55,273 nt of DNA from Ralstonia sp. ASV6 (lineage in GTDB: Bacteria > Pseudomonadota > Gammaproteobacteria > Burkholderiales > Burkholderiaceae): NCBI RefSeq assembly GCF_016429285.1, contig NZ_JAELUI010000016.1:1-55273 (forward strand), read 5' to 3'. The notes below the pieces were generated by a model. The model saw only the letters and a program-made list of their open reading frames with translations. It searched no databases and was not told the DNA's origin. This document shows positions 52,217 to 55,273 of this stretch, in pieces (positions within the stretch are counted from its first letter, which is position 1; the number at the start of each line of letters is the position of its first letter). The translations under genes and the position numbers were made by a program.

Positions 52217-53749
52217 ATGCACACACCCATTACCCCCACCGGCCTCGAAGCCCAATCCGAACTGCGCCGACGCCTGCGCTCGCGGCACATCATGATGATC
52301 GCCCTGAGCGGCGCCATCGGTACGGGGCTGTTCGTGGCCTCCGGTGCATCGATTGCGACGGCGGGCCCCGGCGGCGCGCTGCTCACCTACACGTTGATCG
52401 GCGTGATGGTCTATTGCCTGATGACGAGCCTGGGCGAGCTGGCCGTGCATTTGCCGGTGTCGGGCTCGTTCGTGACGTACAGCCGGTTGTATGTAGAGGA
52501 AGGCTTCGGCTTTGCGCTGGGGTGGAACTACTGGTTCTCATTGGCCGTAACGGTTGCCGTTGAACTCGCGGCTGCCCAACTGGTGATGAAGTACTGGTTT
52601 CCGGAAGTGCCCGGCATGGTGTGGAGTGCCGCGTTCCTGCTGCTTATGTTCGGGATCAACGCCTTCTCCGTGCGTGGTTTCGGTGAGGCGGAATACTGGT
52701 TCTCGATGATCAAGATCGTAACCATCGTGGTGTTCCTGCTGATCGGATTGGCAATGATCTTCGGCATCATGCACGGCGGTCCGCAATCGGGTTGGCAGAA
52801 CTTCACCGTGGGCGACGCTCCATTCGTGGGCGGCTTGCCTGCCATGGTTGGGGTGGCGATGATTGCTGGGTTCTCTTTCCAGGGCGTGGAAACGATCGGC
52901 GTAGCCGCCGGCGAGGCGGAGAACCCCTCCCGGACCATCCCTCGCGCCATTCGCCAGACGTTTTGGCGCATCCTTCTGTTCTACGTGCTGGCGATCCTGG
53001 TTATCGGTGTGGTGCTGCCATATACCGATCCGAACTTGCTGCGCAACGAAGCGACAGACATCGGCGTGAGCCCATTCACACTCGTCTTCCAGCATGCCGG
53101 ACTCGCTTTCGCTGCCGGAATCATGAACGCGGTGGTACTGACCGCGCTGTTGTCGTCAGGCACGTCGAGCCTGTATGTGTCGACGCGGATTCTGTATGAC
53201 CTGTCGCTTGAGGGTCAGGCGCCGCGCTGGTTTGCCAAGGTGTCAGGCAACGGCGTGCCGCACCGCGCCCTGGTCGCCACCTCAGCGGTGGGCGCGCTGT
53301 GCTTCTTCAGTTCGCTGTTTGGTGATCAGGTGGTCTACCTGTGGCTGCTGAACACGTCTGCAGTAACGTGCTTCATTGCCTGGTTTGGCATTGCGCTAGC
53401 GCACTATCGGTTCCGCAAGGGGTTCATCAGCCAAGGGCATTCAGTCCAGCAACTGGCATACCGGTCGCCGTTCTTCCCGTTCGGGCCGATCATGGTTGCG
53501 ATCGTGTGTGTGGTGATCATTCTTGGGCAGAACACCAAGGCGTTGCTCGCGCCGATCGATAACTTTGGCGCCTTCGTCGCGACATATTGCGGTGTGGTCG
53601 TGTTTGTGGCGATCTGGCTGGCTTACCGCTGGAAGTTCAAGACGCGGTTTGTGCGTTATGCCGACATGCAATTCAGTACCGAGCATCTCGAGCACAATGC
53701 AGCGCCTCCCAAGGCTGGCGCTCCCGCCTCGGGGGTGGCTGCCAACTAG
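52217..53749 (+). CDS. APC/AAT amino acid permease, paralogue of the preceding LysP
   Basis: A 510-residue twelve-helix importer, closely related along its whole length to the upstream LysP-like protein. It shares GLFVASGAS, GFGFALGWNYW, VRGFGEAEYWF and the YTDPNLL loop. Differences fall at substrate-relevant sites: the first-helix motif is LSGAIGTG instead of IGGSIGTG, the FQGTELIG of the paralogue is FQGVETIG, and NSGMYASTRML is TSSLYVSTRIL. It may therefore carry a different amino acid. I chose the ATG at 52217; a TTG at 52202 is less likely. Confidence 0.9.
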   Translation: MHTPITPTGLEAQSELRRRLRSRHIMMIALSGAIGTGLFVASGASIATAGPGGALLTYTLIGVMVYCLMTSLGELAVHLPVSGSFVTYSRLYVEEGFGFALGWNYWFSLAVTVAVELAAAQLVMKYWFPEVPGMVWSAAFLLLMFGINAFSVRGFGEAEYWFSMIKIVTIVVFLLIGLAMIFGIMHGGPQSGWQNFTVGDAPFVGGLPAMVGVAMIAGFSFQGVETIGVAAGEAENPSRTIPRAIRQTFWRILLFYVLAILVIGVVLPYTDPNLLRNEATDIGVSPFTLVFQHAGLAFAAGIMNAVVLTALLSSGTSSLYVSTRILYDLSLEGQAPRWFAKVSGNGVPHRALVATSAVGALCFFSSLFGDQVVYLWLLNTSAVTCFIAWFGIALAHYRFRKGFISQGHSVQQLAYRSPFFPFGPIMVAIVCVVIILGQNTKALLAPIDNFGAFVATYCGVVVFVAIWLAYRWKFKTRFVRYADMQFSTEHLEHNAAPPKAGAPASGVAAN

Positions 53750-53756
53750 GCGGTGA

Positions 53757-55013
53757 TCACGGCCCGACCGCACGCAGGACCGAGAGATTGATGGCGTTAG
53801 CCATCGCCGCGTAGCCTGCGTCATTGGGGTGGAGGTGATCCCCGCTGTCGTACGCTGCCAGAAGCGCCGCAGGATTGGCCGGATCACGCACTGCCGCGTC
53901 AAAATCAACAACGGCATCAAAGGCGCCGCTGATCCGGATCCATTGGTTCACGGTTTGGCGGATGGATTCCTTTTGCGGTGACCAGTAGCCCTTATACGCG
54001 GCGTCCTTGAACGGCGTGATAGTGCCCCCCATGACCTTGATGCCTCGCAGATGGCTACGCGCAATCAGCTGCCGGTAGCCGTTGATGATGTCTGATGCGG
54101 GCACCAGGGGGGCCGTGGGCTCCAGCGATGTGCCGGGGTAGCCAATATCGTTGACGCCCTCCAGCAGAACCACCCACTGAACGCCCGACTGGCTCAACAC
54201 GTCGCGATCAAACCGGGCAAGCGCACTCACGCCAGCCAGATCCGAAAGGATGCGATTTCCGGCAATGCCCTGGTTGAGCACGGCAAACGCGCCCCATGGA
54301 CCATGACTGTTGAGCCGCCGAGACAAATAGTCTGGCCAACGATGATTTGCGTCGATCGTGGAGTAGGCGCCATCTGTAATGGAATCACCAAATGCGACGA
54401 CGGTGCGTGGATTGTTGCGCGCCTTGACCAACAGGCCCGAGAGATAGAACCGGCTGGTATAGGTCGACGATGATGGCTGATCCTGGGCGGCGGTGTTGTC
54501 CCCGCTCGATATATAGGCCGTCTGGTTGCCAAGCTGATGGATCGTCTCCAGCTTCGTGGCATTGGGCAAGAACAAGCTGATCGCAACGTCCGCCAACGGC
54601 GTGATCGGGAGGTCGATCGGGTCGCTGATCAGCGGTGCGCCCGCAGCCAGTGTGGCACTCGTTTTTCCACTGAACGTCACGGGCCGGTCCGTATTCGGAA
54701 AGATTTTTGCACCACCGGCGGATAGCGCCACGTGAACCGCCCCGACCGCCACCGGCGCCGCCCCAAATTCATTCGTCAGCAGAATACGCAGTTGGTCGCC
54801 GCCGACACTGCTATGGACGATCTGCCGAATTGTCGTTGCGGCAGGAAAACTCTGCGGTGTCGTGGCGTAGTTGTTGCGGTCGGCGCTGGCTGTCCAAGTG
54901 GCTACCCATCCGCTATCTCTTGCGTCATCGGCATGTAGCGCTGGAGAGGTCAGTGAGATCAGGGCAATCGCGGCTACACGGCACAGCCGCTGTCGAAGAA
55001 CGCTGCTACGCAT
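53757..55013 (-). CDS. Secreted SGNH/GDSL family esterase
   Basis: A 418-residue exported hydrolase. The signal peptide (RLCRVAAIALISLTSPALHA) is cut around residue 28. A beta-rich N-terminal region of about 170 residues follows. The SGNH blocks are block I FGDSITDG (the nucleophile Ser), GxxND-like LEGVNDIGYPG, and block V DHLHPNDAGYAAMA with the catalytic Asp and His. Members deacetylate polysaccharides or cleave acyl esters and lipids outside the cytosol; the substrate is unknown. The upstream frame to 55139 adds a region lacking a signal, so the ATG at 55013 is chosen. It converges on the permease gene with 7 bp between. Confidence 0.9.
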   Translation of the reverse strand: MRSSVLRQRLCRVAAIALISLTSPALHADDARDSGWVATWTASADRNNYATTPQSFPAATTIRQIVHSSVGGDQLRILLTNEFGAAPVAVGAVHVALSAGGAKIFPNTDRPVTFSGKTSATLAAGAPLISDPIDLPITPLADVAISLFLPNATKLETIHQLGNQTAYISSGDNTAAQDQPSSSTYTSRFYLSGLLVKARNNPRTVVAFGDSITDGAYSTIDANHRWPDYLSRRLNSHGPWGAFAVLNQGIAGNRILSDLAGVSALARFDRDVLSQSGVQWVVLLEGVNDIGYPGTSLEPTAPLVPASDIINGYRQLIARSHLRGIKVMGGTITPFKDAAYKGYWSPQKESIRQTVNQWIRISGAFDAVVDFDAAVRDPANPAALLAAYDSGDHLHPNDAGYAAMANAINLSVLRAVGP

Positions 55014-55164
55014 GATGTCTCCATTGAATGTGATCGGATGAACAAAGCCATGTCGAACGCATGGCCCACTCGAAGTGGTAATGACCGTTCGCACCGACTT
55101 CAAGGAGAGATTTGTCAACTGGTGGTTGCTGCTCGACAAAAGAAAAGGTAATTCCTACCCAAAC

Positions 55165-55187
55165 CGGACCAGAGTTACCCTGGTCCG
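55165..55187. repeat. 8-bp inverted repeat upstream of the transposase start
   Basis: CGGACCAG and CTGGTCCG flank a 7-base loop just before the transposase ATG. It may lie in the left end of the insertion sequence or be a translation-control hairpin. The IS terminal repeat itself cannot be fixed, since the other end is outside the window. Confidence 0.4.
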
Positions 55188-55190
55188 ACC

Positions 55191-55273
55191 ATGAAGCGAT
55201 GCCCGGATTGTTCCGCAAGCAGGCCCTACAAACTCTCCGATGGGCGGCTCAAATGCCGCGCATGCGGCAAGCG
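55191..55273 (+). mobile_element. IS1595-family-type transposase, N-terminal zinc-ribbon only (truncated by window edge)
   Basis: 27 complete codons read MKRCPDCSASRPYKLSDGR then LKCRACGK. The two CxxC pairs spaced about 20 residues apart, with YKLSDGR between, form the zinc-ribbon found at the start of IS1595/ISXO2-type transposases. The catalytic DDE-like domain lies beyond the window. The family assignment rests on this short segment and on memory. Confidence 0.7.

Noticed and set aside
1-55273. CRISPR arrays, rRNA, tRNA, prophage genes and toxin-antitoxin pairs
   Set aside because: No regularly spaced direct repeats, no recognisable tRNA cloverleaf or rRNA sequence, and no phage structural or toxin-antitoxin genes were seen on either strand.

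Overview
The window is about 55 kb of GC-rich chromosomal DNA that most resembles a Burkholderiaceae betaproteobacterium, probably Ralstonia or a close relative. The basis is gene content recalled from memory: an intracellular PHB depolymerase, the mltG-tmk-holB-pilZ-tatD order, LysR/AraC-rich catabolic gene sets and fadB/fadA/acyl-CoA dehydrogenase genes. No search was run. I see no rRNA, tRNA, CRISPR array or phage module. An IS1595-type transposase begins at the right edge.

Layout. 0-3.7 kb: a small basic unknown protein, a NepI-like efflux pump divergent from an AraC regulator, and a LysR regulator. 4-8 kb: an operon of an MHS-type importer, an M20 amidohydrolase and an amidase, divergent from that LysR; it looks like uptake and hydrolysis of an amide or N-acyl compound. 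8-11.2 kb (minus): E1alpha, E1beta and E2 of a 2-oxoacid dehydrogenase, with no E3. 11.4-15.3 kb: a GST, a PhaZ depolymerase and a LysR/azoreductase pair. 15.3-16.7 kb: an AT-rich island with one unrecognised protein built from two copies of a domain. 16.7-22.5 kb (minus): a tightly coupled six-gene operon (LacI regulator, binding protein, two permeases, ATPase, metallophosphoesterase) behind a perfect 14-bp operator.

22.7-31.3 kb: an EgtB-type ergothioneine enzyme, a periplasmic ankyrin protein, the conserved tatD-pilZ-holB-tmk-mltG block (minus), then ygfZ, a DUF4936 protein and a TANGO2/NRDE protein (plus). 31.3-36.4 kb: a fatty acid hydroxylase/sterol desaturase divergent from a LysR gene, a GNAT-thioesterase-esterase operon (minus) and a divergent iron alcohol dehydrogenase.

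36.4-50.2 kb (all minus): a lipid-catabolism block. One probable operon runs acyl-CoA dehydrogenase, SDR, thioesterase, serine-hydrolase lipoprotein, CurA-like reductase, class II aldolase, GST, SDR and epoxide-hydrolase-like enzyme. Upstream lie fadB, pncA and fadA. Similar TetR-type palindromes lie over the fadB promoter and over the esterase/alcohol dehydrogenase divergent promoters, suggesting a common regulator. An unusual pair of hairpins separates fadA from the acyl-CoA dehydrogenase. 50.6-53.7 kb: two tandem LysP-type permeases. 53.7-55 kb: a secreted SGNH/GDSL esterase.

Nothing here is a clearly new defence or mobile system. The least explained items are the duplicated-domain protein in the AT-rich island, the LacI/ABC/phosphoesterase operon with its unknown ligand, the shared TetR-type operators and the twin hairpin element.
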